DNA of 64,000 nucleotides from Aurifilum marmelostoma (GCA_027559495.1 JAMXSV010000012.1:310001-374000); one strand, 5' to 3'; shown: positions 24,550 through 37,425, counted from the first letter of the stretch. Translations and numbers: made by a program. Notes: generated by a model from the letters alone, not told the origin.

Positions 24550-26281
24550 ATGAACTCCCTCAACTTTGTCTCCGCCCGCGTGTCCCCTGCCTCCGCTCCC
24601 GCGTCCTCGCGATCCAACTCCCTCGCTTCCGTGGGCATCGCCGTCACTTCGCATGAGGACCAGCCCACCTCCCACGAGGGGGACTTGCACCAGGAGGACC
24701 CGCACGCCGCCGAATCGTACCAGTACTACCAGGCACACAACCACGACTCCGAGCGGAGCGGCGCAACCCCGGACGAACACACACCCCTCCTCCAGCACGC
24801 CGAGCCCAAGGATATGGGTGTCAAGCAGTCTGCATGGCACCTGATCCCCAAACGAATCGTCAGCGTCTTCCTGAACTCAGTTCGCTGGGTGCTCTCCACG
24901 CTTACCGCGCCCGGCTTCTACCTAATTGCCTGTTTCTACGATGACGAGGGCAAGCTCGCACCCTTGCTCCCGCTGAGGAGGCTCTTCGGCGCAAATCGAA
25001 AGGACTTGCGCGGCTCCGCCGTAGATGAGAAGCGAGATGACGGCACAGCGCGAGACGAGACTATCGATATCGGCCGAAGTACCGCCATAACAGCGCGTCC
25101 TGTGATATCATCCGGCTCTTCCTCCTCTGGTGTGTCCAGCGAGTCGGAGTCGGAGCTTGATAGGAGTGCGCGGGGCAGCAAGGGATCGGGACGTCGGGGC
25201 TCGCGAACAGCAAGACCTTCACAACAAGCGCCGCCGGAGGAGATCAACCCGTCCAGGAGGTCTATACGGATCAAGCTGCACAACGAGGAAGCGCTGAGGC
25301 AGCGCAGGCAAAGGAAGGGCCAGTCAGGGAGCTCCCGCGGCGCCGCCGTTGGCAGCCCCAACCAGAAAGATATATCGGCGCAGCTCAAGTCGCCTACGTC
25401 TCCTGCTGGTGCTCTCACCAAGTATCCAAGAACTCCGGCGCCTCCGAGGCCCCTGATCCCCCGGCGGCAGCCCTCATACATCAATGTCGAGACGAACGGA
25501 CAGCCGCCCCAGAAGACGCTGATCCTAGACCTGGACGAGACCCTCATCCACAGCATGTCCAAGGGCGGCAGGATGAGCACGGGACACATGGTCGAGGTAA
25601 AACTGAACACGACATACGTTGGGGTGGGAGGCCAGGCCAGCATCGGGCCTCAGCACCCGATACTCTACTACGTGCACAAGCGTCCACACTGCGACGATTT
25701 CTTGCGGAGGGTGAGTCGCGTTCCCGCAATCCCAGCGCTCGCATGGGTGTGTGCGTGTGCCCGAAAAATCTGACAGTGTCTCCCAATTCTTCTCCTAGGT
25801 GTGCAAATGGTTCAATCTCGTCGTGTTTACGGCCTCGGTACAGGAATATGCCGATCCGGTCATTGACTGGCTCGAGTCAGAGAGAAAGTTCTTCTCGGCG
25901 CGGTACTACCGACAGCACTGCACGTTCCGGCACGGCGCGTTCATCAAGGACCTGAGCTCCGTAGAGCCCGACCTCAGCAAGGTGATGATTCTGGACAACA
26001 GCCCTCTGAGCTACATGTTCCACCAGGGTAAGCAAGCCTCTGTTCCTATCCCTGTCCCTCACCCGCCCCTTCTCTCTCTCTCTCTCTCGGATTGCAAAGA
26101 GACGTGTGCTAAAAGCGCACTTCCAGACAATGCGATCCCCATACAAGGCTGGATCAATGATCCAACAGACAACGACCTGCAACATCTGATCCCCTTCCTG
26201 GAGGGGCTCCAATACGTATCCGACGTCCGGGCCCTGCTTGCGCTCCGAGGGGGCGAAGACGGGCAGCATATGGTCCCATAG
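24550..26281 (+). CDS. NEM1: Nem1-type (Dullard) phosphatase of the nuclear envelope/ER
   Basis: Three exons, 24550-25710, 25799-26027 and 26127-26281, give 514 residues. The DXDXT motif DLDETLIH begins at Asp327. VHKRPHCDDFLRR, NLVVFTASVQEYADPVIDWL and the later KVMILDNSPLSY complete the FCP/SCP-like phosphatase core. A hydrophobic segment around 125-140 (VLSTLTAPGFYLIACFY) fits the membrane anchor of Nem1, and a basic, Ser-rich linker follows. In yeast Nem1 acts with Spo7 to dephosphorylate lipin Pah1, turning phosphatidate into diacylglycerol and controlling nuclear shape. The start at 24550 is the first ATG of the frame. The second intron contains a CT run. Confidence 0.92.
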
Positions 26282-27801
26282 CATGCCATCTACAATTTAA
26301 TTTGTCTTGTGTTGTTGTTACAGCCAAGTTGTCCCGTCGGCGCCTTTGAAAGGAAAAAAAAGGTATGGGAGGAAAAGCGATCAGTCGAGTAATAGAAAAG
26401 CATCTGAACTCCTTCCGGACGGACCGTCATCATGTCATGTTCTGTTCTTTTCTGCAGGGTCGGTCTGGGCCGGAGCGAGCGCTGTTCATTTCAGATCATT
26501 AGCGTCGTAGACACTGCAAAGTTGAAGGCAGACAAGGCACAACAACTCTAGAGGATGCACTGTGTTCAATTCTGGGCCGAAAAAGAGAAACCTGCACCCG
26601 CTCTGCCATTTTCCCAGACAACCACTCAAGCCGATACAAGCAAGCTGGACTTGGCTTGGGGGCCCTCCGGCCTCTCCCGAGGATAGTGGCATTATGGCCG
26701 TATGCAGCAAGCACAGTACAACGAGTACAGGATGTCACTGTAAAAGTATCGTGCGTTTCATTGCTGTGGACAGCGGTTCATAACACCACTAGCCAGGGCA
26801 CGCCTGGTACTGCGCTGCTGCCACTACTATGATACCATGGCAGCATAGCACTAACCAATAACTTACATAGTATCATATGCAACAACGCGCTGACCCACCA
26901 GCTAGCTGATGACATCATGGCACAGCTGACCCAACCTGCACCGAGCTTTCGACAAGGTCGCCCTCGCCCACATCCACCTCCTCTTCTCAATAAGCTTCCC
27001 TTTTTCGTCCTTGCTCCTGACCCGGAGCATTGGGCCCGTGGGGCCTCCCCCGCGTCCCATCGCAATTCTCTCATCATGGTATTCTCAAACATGGCCCTGG
27101 CTGTCTCCGTCTGCCATCATCATTACATAGTAATAGACCTCATCGAGGTGGGGTAGGTTCGATCCTCAAGCGACAAGGGAAGTGTGGCTGTCTTTTTTGC
27201 GGTAGTACGTACACAATAATACGGGCCAAGTCCGGGGCAAGTACTATGTACTCATAAATTCTACATAGCGTACACAGTACATGCCCGTCACCGCGCATTA
27301 CGTGCCAGCGGCGCTTGGACATACACACATACACACACACACACAACAGAGCTACCATCCTTGGTTTTCCTGTGGCTTGCACTGTGGTTCGATCACAGAC
27401 CTGTCCGGAACAGGAACGGGCGTAGGGCCAGGACCAGGACCTTGGGCCCAGAACCAGTGACGAAATGGAAGAACCAGTCGAGGGACAGACACACGATCGA
27501 TCAACCCCAGCTAGCCCTTCTCTTGGCCCCCTCATTGCCTCATAGCTTCCCTTCGAACAGATCCAAGTGACGATTGTAGCACGTAAGACAAAAACGGGCT
27601 GGGATGAGGTTGGGGTTGGAAGGGGAGACACACATCTCCCGCCCTTTAATAAGTAGTCCGGGTCTTGCCCACCTCTTTGTACGTTCTACTTCCCACCTCA
27701 TCTACCACAAAAACTGTCGACACTGCCTACAGACACAGCCATAAAGTTCTCTTTTCTCAATCAACACACAACATATACCTCTCTCCAACACCTCAATCAT
27801 C
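26282..27801. other. Intergenic region
   Basis: 1.52 kb, no gene recognised. Short AC runs occur near 27328-27343. CTTTAATAAG near 27643-27652 lies about 150 bases before the next ATG and may be an A/T-rich core promoter element. Confidence 0.45.
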
Positions 27802-28863
27802 ATGTCTCTGCACTGTGAGTACAGCTCCTTACCATCACCACATTATTGGCCTCGCCACCTGCTGTGTATCCATCGAGGACCGTCGAGCCTCGGCAGTCAA
27901 GGGAGCTCTGTGCCGCTCGCGAAGTCATGCGCTGCACACAGAAAGACATGCGTGCTACAAACGGCAGCTGACGGTATACCACAGACCTTCCTCCTGTCAA
28001 GCCCTCGGCCGTGGCTCTGGGTCTCGTCTTCAACCAGGTATGATTCTCCCACCCATGCTCTTCAATTCGGAGGAAGATTTTGGGAGAGAAACTGACTGAT
28101 GTTCTTTCACAGACTGTTGAGACTGCTGGTGAGTTTCTGTCAACAGTCTTAATATATGCACGCAAGAACATTAGGTGTCTTTCAGTGACGACTAACTGCT
28201 GAACCATGTCGTTGAACAGTTCTCGCACCACTCTTGTATGTCGAACTCCTTGCTTACGAGACCCGCAGCCATTGGGAGGGTTGCCAAAGGCCCACTGCCC
28301 CAACACCCTCTACCTGCACAAGGCTATTGTTGATACTTGGGACTGAAAGTGCTGACATCGAGACAGCGGCGAATCATACCGACGGGCCAAGCGTGCCGAT
28401 ACTGCAGAGGAGTTCTTCAAGAGCAAGGAGGCAACCAGCACTGGCGTGGTTCGTAACTTTTCCTGCAAAGAAACCGTGGTCCTCGTGATATGTCACGACT
28501 GAGTACTGACTGTTGGATTTCCTCAGGCCTTGGGCACGACCTTCGTCGGAAGCCTAGCACAGAGCTACGCAGTTGGTGCTCTCATCAACGCCACTGGCAC
28601 TCTCTCCTACAAGGGAGCTTCGTACCTCGGCGGTCTCATCTTCCTGGCCACCTCTGCCCCAACTGTAAGCCCATGATCTGGTGAGAAGTTGTTCCATGCT
28701 TGAAAGCTGCTAATATCCTTGTTCGCAGTACATCTCACAAATCTTCCAAGAGAAGCGACCTCTTGAGACTGTCGGTGTCTCTGTCGTCGCCAAGGTCTTT
28801 GAGACCGTGGGTTTGGCCTGCTTCCTCACCTGGTGGGGCACCCGCACCAACCCCTTCGAATAA
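27802..28863 (+). CDS. Small multi-pass membrane protein, seven exons (DUF1761-like)
   Basis: Exons: 27802-27814, 27985-28037, 28113-28128, 28220-28235, 28367-28448, 28527-28664 and 28729-28863. Sizes are 13, 53, 16, 16, 82, 138 and 135 nt, and all junctions keep one frame of 150 residues. Exon 1 plus 2 reads MSLHYLPPVKPSAVALGLVF, and exons 3-5 give NQTVETAVLAPLFGESYRRA. Three later hydrophobic segments surround GTTFVGSLAQSYAVGALI, YLGGLIFLATSAP and VFETVGLACFLTWWG. The pattern of a short helix, PLFG and three further helices recalls DUF1761 proteins, whose function is unknown; that assignment is from memory. All donors begin GT and all acceptors end in AG. The weakest donor is GTTCGT after exon 5. 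Confidence 0.78.
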
Positions 28864-29438
28864 GGGAATCCGTCCAAGACAGCTTCAAGTGTAATTGGGC
28901 GTCGGCAACTGTGTGAGGGATGGGGTCTCGGCGTGTCAGGCGGGATTGTAGCATTAGTTTTCACATAATACCATGCGTTACTTAAACGTGCAGAAAGCGA
29001 GATGCAGCTCTCCCTTCGTGGTCTGTTTCCGTTTCCGTTGCGCAAAGATGTATCAAGACGTGCATGTCTCTGGCCAGGCTACGCTTCATGTTCCATGTAA
29101 TCCAGACATCGACAGCAGAAAAGGCAGGCAGAGGTCTTTCATGGAAAGTCACGTAGCTGCTTTGAAATCTTCTTAATTCAGGATTGTTGTCAACATATTC
29201 AGTTAACCAGGCGATTTTACAACAAAAGGTCCATCCAACCACGACGGTTCATGCAATATTATCCGTACGCCCCCAAAACGCCGTTTAGGGTAAAGTCCCG
29301 TTTTCCCGATCCCCCATCTGTTTTTTGGTCTTTGCATGTGTGCATGGGATACTGTTGGAGCCGCCCATCATGACAGAACCCGCGTGGATCTCCCTCCCTC
29401 TCTCACCCACCCCCCACCCCCAAAAGAAGATCTCTCTC
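28864..29438. other. Convergent 3' spacer
   Basis: 575 bp between the small membrane protein gene and NHP2. No gene recognised. Confidence 0.5.
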
Positions 29439-30237
29439 TCAACCCCTGAGAACGTCCTTCATCTGCTTAGTGTACTCCTTCTGCGCGAGCTTCAGAAGCT
29501 CCTTGTAGGCGTCGGCGTAGCTAGCACCATCGTCCTCCTCGTCGTCCTCAGCCTCGGCCTTCTTGGCAGCCTTGCTCTCCTTGCCCTTCTCCTGAATGAA
29601 GACGACCGAGGTGGGCCGCTTCGTCTTGGCGGCACTTCCCAGCTCGAGCCTGGACTTGACAAACAGGTAGGGGACGTTGTGCTCCTCGCAGTAGATGGGC
29701 AGGTGCATGATGACCTCGTCGGGGGAGATGTCCCCTGCGATGATGGCAATGCCGGGGATCTGGTCCGCGTTGGAGGGTGTCTTGAGCGGGGTCTTCCTAA
29801 GAGCCTTGTTGACCTCCTTCACGCCGCGCTGAAGGGCGCCTGCTTTCCGCGCTGTAGTAGATGGTGTGTCAGCAGAACTGTCGTACCGTCTGGTGGAGAA
29901 GGCGACTCGAACTGAGGACAGCATGTGACATACCCTTCTTGATAGTCTTGTAAATCTTCTTGTGGCCCTTCACATCAGCCAATGGCACGGCAAAGTAGAC
30001 CATGCTGGTCTGGACCTTGGGGTTCTTGATATCCTCGATGTCGGAACCCGGGTGATCATCTTGATCGTCCGCTGCGGCGGCGGCGGCATCTGCCTGCAGC
30101 TGCCTGTCGAGGGTGTCGGCGACCTTCTGCTTCAGCTTCTCCTTCTCGGCCTTCTTCTCCTTCTTGTCCTTCTTGACCTTGGTCACTCCGTCGCTGCTGT
30201 GCTTCTTCTCCTTCTTCTCCTTCTTGTCGGACGCCAT
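29439..30237 (-). CDS. NHP2: H/ACA snoRNP protein Nhp2 (L7Ae family)
   Basis: Two exons, 30237-29934 and 29851-29439, give 238 residues, longer than the 156 of yeast because of a Lys-rich N-terminal tail and an Ala/Asp-rich linker. The L7Ae-type RNA-binding domain follows, with RGVKEVNKAL, GIAIIAGDISP, HLPIYCEEHNVPYLFV and SRLELGSAA. Nhp2 binds the kink-turn of H/ACA snoRNAs in the nucleolus together with Cbf5, Gar1 and Nop10, for pseudouridylation of rRNA. The intron interrupts KKARKAG just inside the domain. The C-terminal tail is acidic and then basic. Confidence 0.92.
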
Positions 30238-31248
30238 CTTGCCTACGCGCCTGGGGAACGCTGGGGTGGGTTGTTGGTATGTGCTGTAGGAGGACACTTT
30301 GCGGGGATTGGCCACTCGAGCCAACTGACTAGGGTCCTTGGGCGCTCCTTTCTCTGATTGAGAGGTAGCTTTTCTCGGCGGAAGTGTTGAAGAGGTGATG
30401 GCGGTGTCTCTGTGTGGTATTGCCGTGTAGTTTGGTGGTAAAGAAGAGAACAAAAGATGCCAGGCCGACAGGCAATTTTGCGACTGAGCTACTCTTGCAG
30501 GTGGACTTCGCGGGCTGGAAATTTTCAGAGGGCCCCCTGCAAAGTTTCCTCTCCCGCCCGCAGTGACTCGACAGGGATGGGGTCACTATCAGGCCGCTAG
30601 CGTCCGAGGGTTCTTCCAGCTCCGATGTTGATGTTCTACACGATTACAGTGCCACCATTGCCACCATTGCCTACAACACTATAGGGCAACGAAACTATCA
30701 CGATCAACACCCATTTCTTGTCGCCATAAAAAGAGGAGGAACCATTCCTCGCCCCACACGCCCTCACCCAAATATTTAGCTCATTCGCTGAACCATGAAT
30801 TATTACTAATCTTTCTCAACGAACATCTCAGCTTCTGGATTTAGATCTGTCGCCCGAGAAAAGGTCAAAGCAAGACGGCACCCAAACACAATAGGGTGCC
30901 CTCTATTGCATTTGACAATCCTCAACTAGAGACCGGCGTGGCTCTCTAGGTTATGTGGACACCATATAAGGATACTAACAGTCGACGATAGCAGGTGCAG
31001 GAGTTTCCACCAGTTGCTCTAACCACGGGTTCGAGAAGAGCTGAACTATGCATTCATTTGAGAAGATTCCGAAGCCTTTATATTACAATCGCTAGCTGCT
31101 AGTGGCTTGCAACTTGTACAAGAAAAAAAAAATAGTATATACACCACAGAAAAGGCTCATCCGAAGATAGGAGAACCACCGCCAACATCGTCTATTCAAT
31201 ATAGTTTACCACCTGTCTCGGCGGCTTGGGCACATGGACTCATATCTT
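30238..31248. other. Intergenic region
   Basis: About 1 kb between NHP2 and the 3' end of the rhamnogalacturonase gene. It includes a small direct repeat (GCCACCATT) near 30650-30669. No gene recognised. Confidence 0.5.
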
Positions 31249-33060
31249 TTAGACACGGAACTTGGCCGATCTCTTACCGGGGACAGCAACCTTCTTGTAG
31301 CCTCCGTTGCCCCAGAATCCGCCCCAGCCGCCCTGGCCGTGTCCACTGGAACCAGAACCCGACGAGGGCTGCGCCTGGGCAGCAGAGGTGACGGCAGCGG
31401 TGTAGCTGGCGACGGAGCTGGAGCTGGCAGCAGCAGACGTGGGCACCGCGGCAGAGCCGCTGAGGCGGGCACTGCTGCCGGTGGCAGCAGCAGCAGCACC
31501 GGTGGTCGAGGCAGCAGCGACGGCCTCAGCGACGGCCGTGGTCTCGGATGCAGATCCAGCCAGGATGGCCGAGATGGGTGACCTGCCAGGGTAGAAAGAC
31601 GCGGGCATGGTGGGAATGGGGATGGAGGACGAGATGTCGTAGCCGGTAGAGAGCTCATTGTCCACTGTGAAGAGAGAAGAACGGGTCAGTGCCTGTATGT
31701 TCAGGGCAAAGCCTACGAGGGAAAGGGGAGAAGGGGGCATGAGGGCCCCGAGAGGTCACTCACTAGTTGTGTACGAGTATGAACCGACGCTCGTCACGGT
31801 CTGGGTAGTCGTGTAGGCGGTGTTGGCGTCTCCGGAAACCAGGCAAGCGCCGGTTCCGTAGGCGTTCTGGCAGCCGTAGAGGACCTCACTGCCACTATCG
31901 GTCCAGACGTTGAAGTCCTCGATGGTGATGTCGTCGCAGGGCACGGCCTCGGGGCAGTTGACCTTGACGGGGCCTCTCTCGTCGCCATCTTCGCAGGTAC
32001 CAGTCCAGCCGCTGAAGGTGATGTTGGAGTACTCGATACCGTCTCCATCGGCGACGTCCATGCTGCTCCAGGCGGTGTCAAAATCCAGGGTGTAGGCGTT
32101 GGAGTGGCCCATGAAGTTGTTGAAGGCCAGGTTCTGGACAGTTCCGCTGCCGCCGTTGGACTTGATCATGTACATCTGGTTCGAGTGGTGCGTGTAGATG
32201 TAGTTGTACTCAATGTCGGAGATGTCGATGTCGGTGGCGAGAGAGCCCATGGCGCAGCCTCCAGACCAGTTGCAGTGCACCTGTTCGATAAGGAGGTTGG
32301 TGGACGGGTCCTTGACCGTGACGCCTTTTGATGCGGATACAGATTAGCGAAAAGGGTGTTCTCATCTCAGCCGAGGACAGGACCGATCGGTTTACTCACA
32401 CTCATCCTTGTTCGAGACCTCGATGTCGTGGATCCAGATGTTAGTGCCCCAGACATCGATACCGTCCAGACCACCCTCGTATCCTCCGTGAATGATCATG
32501 TTGTACACCTCGCCATTGCTGCAGGTGTCCAGGGAGAGGTGGAACTGAGGAGCGTCCACAAGGATGATATCATGGATGCTGAAGTCGACACACTTGGTGC
32601 AGCGCATGAGACGAGCACCGTACTCTCCGTCCTTGTGGAACTCATAGCCATAACCCTGGATGCCACCCGCCGACGTGGCAGAGTAGATCTCAATGTCGGT
32701 GCTGTCCTCGATGCCAATCATGTTGCCACTGCCGGTACCAGTGCGGTAGATGAAGCCCTCCAGGTTGATGGACACGCCCGACCCTCCGCTCAAGGTAACC
32801 CAGGTCTCCAGGCCATAGTCACCAGCCGGGATGAGGACCTCGCCACCAGAGGCACAGTCGGTCCAGGCCGAGGTGATGGCGTCGCTGTTGTCTGTCGTCG
32901 CGTCCGCCACACCGCCGTAGTCCATGATATTGCACACCTTGGTGGCAGCCTTGGCCGAGGTGGACGTGGTCGGTCCAACCGTTCCAGACAGCTGAGCCGA
33001 CACCGGGAGGATGTAGCTGACTGTGGCCAGAAGGCCGGTTGTGAGAAGACGGGGCGCCAT
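31249..33060 (-). CDS. rhgA: Secreted GH28 rhamnogalacturonan hydrolase
   Basis: Three exons, 33060-32400, 32324-31764 and 31664-31249, give 545 residues. The first 22 residues form a signal peptide ending near PVSA/QLSG. The mature start QLSGTVGPTTS, the pectate-type beta-helix segments and the motifs GGLDGIDVWG, NKDEC (Asp219), CNWSGGCAMGSL and GHSNAY (His294) match Aspergillus rhamnogalacturonase A. From family knowledge, the NKDEC Asp and the GHSNAY His are the catalytic positions. It cuts the galacturonate-rhamnose backbone of pectin outside the cell. After SIPIPTMPASFYPG a Ser/Ala/Gly-rich tail of about 110 residues follows, ending GKRSAKFRV. Such genes are usually induced by pectin and repressed by glucose; no site was assigned here. 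Confidence 0.93.
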
Positions 33061-34829
33061 TGTTTTTTTTGTTGTTGTTTTTTTACACAAAGAGAATGAT
33101 GTCAAAGAAGTGAAATGAAAGGCCTTGTCTCGGCTTTTATTTGCTTGAAAGGAAGAAAAGAATAGAGAGATCGACTTGGGTGTACTTGAGCACACAGTTA
33201 TTGCAAGTAAGAGAGAGGGCAAGAAGATAAGGCAGCGCACAGCCTGCTAAAGAGTGACAAAAACGAATGAACTACACAGGACTTGTTCCAAAGCAGACCT
33301 GACAACTTGAGAATTCTCGACGAGCCCAGGAAGAGACACTCATCATTGCAGCTGTCCAGGCTTTTGAATAGATTGTGTTTCGTTTCATGGGTAAGGAGGA
33401 GGGGGGGCCGGTTGGGAAAACACCAGGGGATCCCAGAAGAAAACAGTGAGGCACTGCGGATCAACCCTGATGAACACGGGAGTACCAGGGCCGGTACCAG
33501 CAAATCTTCTTGTGGATACATACTTGTGCTGCACTATGTACAATACTAGTATATACCTCCTTAGACAGAACTCAAATATCAATTCATCACTAGGTCTATC
33601 CAAGTTCTTGTGATTGCCATGTAGTAGGCTTTGTTTTTGAGGTAGTTGAAAGGTGTGCACTTTTCTATTTGACCTGTTTAGTCGATTCTTTCTCATTCAT
33701 CAACAAAATGGCTCTGTGGGCAATGTTCACGGAGTGACTTCTGAGAGTTGGGCGGCTACACTGACTGACCCCATCGTTTTCACAACGAGAAGAAGCATTG
33801 GCTTGTGCCATACCATAGTAAGAATATTCAGGGGCGGCTCCCTGGGTTTTAGAGATGACGCCCCTTCATTTTACGATGGCTGACTGAAAAAGGCAATCCA
33901 GCCGCCTAAGCGCGGTCGCGAGTAGAATGCAGACTGCGTAATGTTTCCAAGCGAAGGATTTATGGCACGGTCGAACTCCATCTCCACGAATGGCGTTGTT
34001 GTGGTGGATCAATATTGCGGGTCAAGTCCTGCTCGTTTATGCTGGAAGACTTGAAACACGCCCTAAATAATCATTTCATTCCCGCACACACTGGAGACCA
34101 CCCTGCATCCTCGCTAAACATTGGGATCTTGACGGGACTAGACTCACATTGGATGCATGGCTCCCTTGGCCATCGGAAGATCTCTTGCATCTTTTGATGT
34201 TTCGCGAAACCAAACAAGTCAGAAAGGGGGAGGGGCAGGGCGGAAAAAGAGGAGAAATTCAGTGATACTACTCCGTGTGTACCATGATTACCCTAAGTAT
34301 ATGGCCGGAAATACGACTACGGAAACAATCCACCGTGGTTCCACTGAATTGAGTCCTGCCCGGATCTACCGATCTACGTCCTAAAGTGGTACCACAATAG
34401 TATCATACTCACAAGCCTTGAGCAAAAGAAGATGTACAAAGGAGAGAGTGCTATGGTCTTGCTTCTGTCAACCCATCCCTTCTACCCCCTCCCCTCCCGG
34501 AACTTGCCCAGACTTACACCCTGCAAGTTAGGTTTACTCGAAACTCCATAATCATCTATATACTACCGGCAAGAAATGTTCGGAATTTTCCTAAAGGTCT
34601 TTTAGATCTAGATACAAGACCACGGATGATCCAGATATAGTGTGTAGTCACCTAGACTGGGTTGACTGGTAATGACGTGTGCTGGCAAGACAGGAATGCA
34701 TGACGCCCTCAACATACGCTGTCAAGAAAGTCAGCCGGGGGATGTGAACCGACATTCTGGGCTACTCGATGAAATCCTTTTGTCAGATGTCCATCAGGGG
34801 GGGTCCGTCTAGCTTAGGCAGATAGTACT
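33061..34829. other. Intergenic region, promoter of the rhamnogalacturonase
   Basis: 1.77 kb with T-rich stretches directly before the rhamnogalacturonase start (33061-33083). The rest shows short frames without motifs. No gene recognised. Confidence 0.5.
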
Positions 34830-37425
34830 TCAGTCTGTCACGCCACTATAACCATTGATCCAAGCAAATACCTCCCGATGCCACACAAGAGAATTCTCCT
34901 CCTTCAGAACAAAGTGATTCTCGTCGGGAAAGTTGACGAAGCGGCTTGGGATACCGAGTGCCTGACAGGTGTTGAATGCAGATAGGCCTTCAGTAACGGG
35001 AACGCGAAAGTCTTGGTCAGAGTGTACAATGAGCATCGGTGTCTTCCACTTCCTCAGGAGGTCTGGGCGCGCAGGGTTCCACTTGTCCAGCTCCGCGAAG
35101 TTGTTCCAGATGTAGGGGGTGGCCCTGAAGTCCTCTAGGCCGAATCTCATGTCACACTCGAGGAGGCAAGTCGGCAGGTGGAAGACGCCATCATGGCAGA
35201 CGAGGGCCTTGAACTTGAGGTTGGGTTGTCTAGTGTTAATGCCGTGCCTGTCCGTCTGGATGGAAAATTGATTCACCACTCACCTTTCGCGCCAGGCTCT
35301 GGCCCTGAAGCCAAAACATCATATAACCGCCGTAACCTAAGTTTGAAAAAAATGTCCATCAGCCCATTTAGAACTAGTACAGACGAATGATGATGATAAT
35401 CAGTATACAAATCTAGCCATGGAAACATACTTGCACCTGCTGCGACAGCGTGGTCGAGATCGAGATTGGGCATCTCACTGATATGCTCCACGCACTTCTC
35501 GAGATCTTCGTATGGAAGTCCTCCCCATGAACCATATATTCCTGTCGACGACGTGTGAGCCAGGAAAGAAATACAACTTATTTAGAAAAGATGGTCGGAT
35601 CCCTGGAGAAGGACTCACTTTCGGTATGTTCAAGCCCGAACCCAATCGAGCCTGTAATGTTCGGAGCCACTACAATGTAGCCCTGTTCAGCCCAGACCGC
35701 TAGATTCCACTACATGATTGAAAGAGTCAGCTGAAGCTTCCCCGTCGACGAGGTAGATCATGCGCCACTCCTGTATGGCAAGCCCTTGGAGACGTACTCT
35801 GGTGCTCCATGCGTTATCCCAGGCGCTCTCAGGACCACCATGAACGTGCAGGCAGAGAGGATATTTCTTGGAAGCGTCGAAACGTCGAGGCTTGATGACC
35901 CACGCCTGGACAAAATAGTCGCCAGCGCCTTGAAAGTAAATCTCTCCGATCTGCTCAGGAGATAGACCGAGTTTGGCGCCGTTCTGCGAAGCTGATGATA
36001 CCACCTCCGCTTCAGACTTGCCGGATCCGTCAACGATCTGATACAGCGACGATTCCACAAAAGTCGACGTGGTCACGAGCAGCTTCTCCGAGGAAGATTC
36101 TTCCACCAGAGACTGGAATCTCGATACAGACCCGTTGTTGAGCACGATCTGCGGCACTGCGCCGGGCTGTAGACTTAGCCGATACAGCGCTACCTGGCCA
36201 TGATCTTGCGCAGTCAGGAACAGGGAGTGCCCGTTGCTGGCGAATTCGAAGCTAGACGGGACGAGTTCCCATTTCGTCCCTGTGACCATGTTCCAGACAT
36301 CTATGGCGTTCCCAGAGCGTGCTGACCTCCCTTGTAGCCCATCGTTATCAGAGGCTTGTTGGTCGAGCTCTGCGAGGTACAGTCTATTGTCTTGACTTCT
36401 TCCTATGGGGCGCTTGAGAAAGGCGACCATTCGTCCATCTCGACTGATGCGAGGGTTGGAATAGAAGCCTCTTGAGTCGTCTCCAAAGACTGGGATCTCC
36501 CTGGGTGCCGTTGGTGGATCATCAGCTGACCATGATGGAAGGTAGACAAGGTAGATCTTGTTTGTCTCTTTAAAGAGAGGATCCTTATCTTGCGGATCAC
36601 AAGCTGTGAAGACGACTCCTCGTTCGCCCACGTCGACAGAATCCATGGAATCACTCAAGCTGTCAAAAACGTCGAACGGAGCCTCCATCTCTGGGTCATC
36701 GGGAAGAAGGTTTCTCAGGGGGCCATTCAGATTCCATGGTGTAGTCAATTGCGAGTTGTCAGATGAAGGACACGACGGTGTTGAGGTTTTGACGAGGCGC
36801 GAGTACCAGATCGTGTACTTCTGTGGCTTGATGTACTTGTCAAACTAACACGATAAGTGAAAGTAGGTATCAGCAATGACGATCAGCATGCTCAGGAAAC
36901 GAGGGCCGAACTCACAAAGCGAACGTTAGAATCATTGTACACTCTTATTGAGCTTTTCCTGTCCTGGATCTCTTCGTTGAACAGGCAACCACTGGAGTCG
37001 ACTCGGCCCACCAGCGCAAAAGCCACGCTGCCATCATTCAATGCCCTCAGCTTCAGGTTTCGGACTGGAGCAGGAAATGTGGCGATGACCACAGCTGGGT
37101 TCTGGCCGGCCTGAGGCCCATTGCTCTCCTCCTGCTCTCGTAGCGTTGCAACCCTCAGCTCCGTCCTGCCCCTCTCTGCAGACTGGAGGTAAATAATCGA
37201 ACTTGCATCGAGCCAGGCTGCGTCATATGCCTTGTCGCTAGCTGTGAGCAGCCGTGATGACCCCGTGTGTATGTCCAAGACCTTGATCTCTTTGAGTGTC
37301 TCACCCCCGATTGTGTGTGTTGAGCATGTGAAGAGAGCTTGTGTGCCGTCCGGACTGGCGATGGCCGGGCCCCGGCGAGGAGCCTCGATGAGGACCTCTG
37401 GCGTAAACTTTGTCGAGAACTTCAT
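34830..37425 (-). CDS. dpp5: Prolyl oligopeptidase family S9 peptidase, DPP V-like, no signal peptide
   Basis: Six exons, 37425-36916, 36844-35798, 35709-35619, 35541-35431, 35336-35284 and 35213-34830, give 731 residues, the size of fungal dipeptidyl-peptidase V. The N-terminal beta-propeller includes FTPEVLIEAPRRG. The hydrolase domain holds CLHVHGGPESAWDNAWS, WNLAVWAEQGYIVVAPN, and GASYGGYM with the nucleophile Ser587, whose codon spans the fourth intron. DQDFRVP supplies Asp672 and DENHFV supplies His704. Secreted DPP V has a signal peptide; this protein starts MKFSTKFTPEV and has none, so a cytosolic role in removing dipeptides is inferred. Three exons are only 53-111 nt. It lies next to the secreted rhamnogalacturonase on the same strand, without evidence of joint control. 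Confidence 0.9.

Noticed and set aside
27140..27175. tRNA-like GGTTCGATCC
   Set aside because: The loop is one base short of the consensus and no cloverleaf could be drawn.
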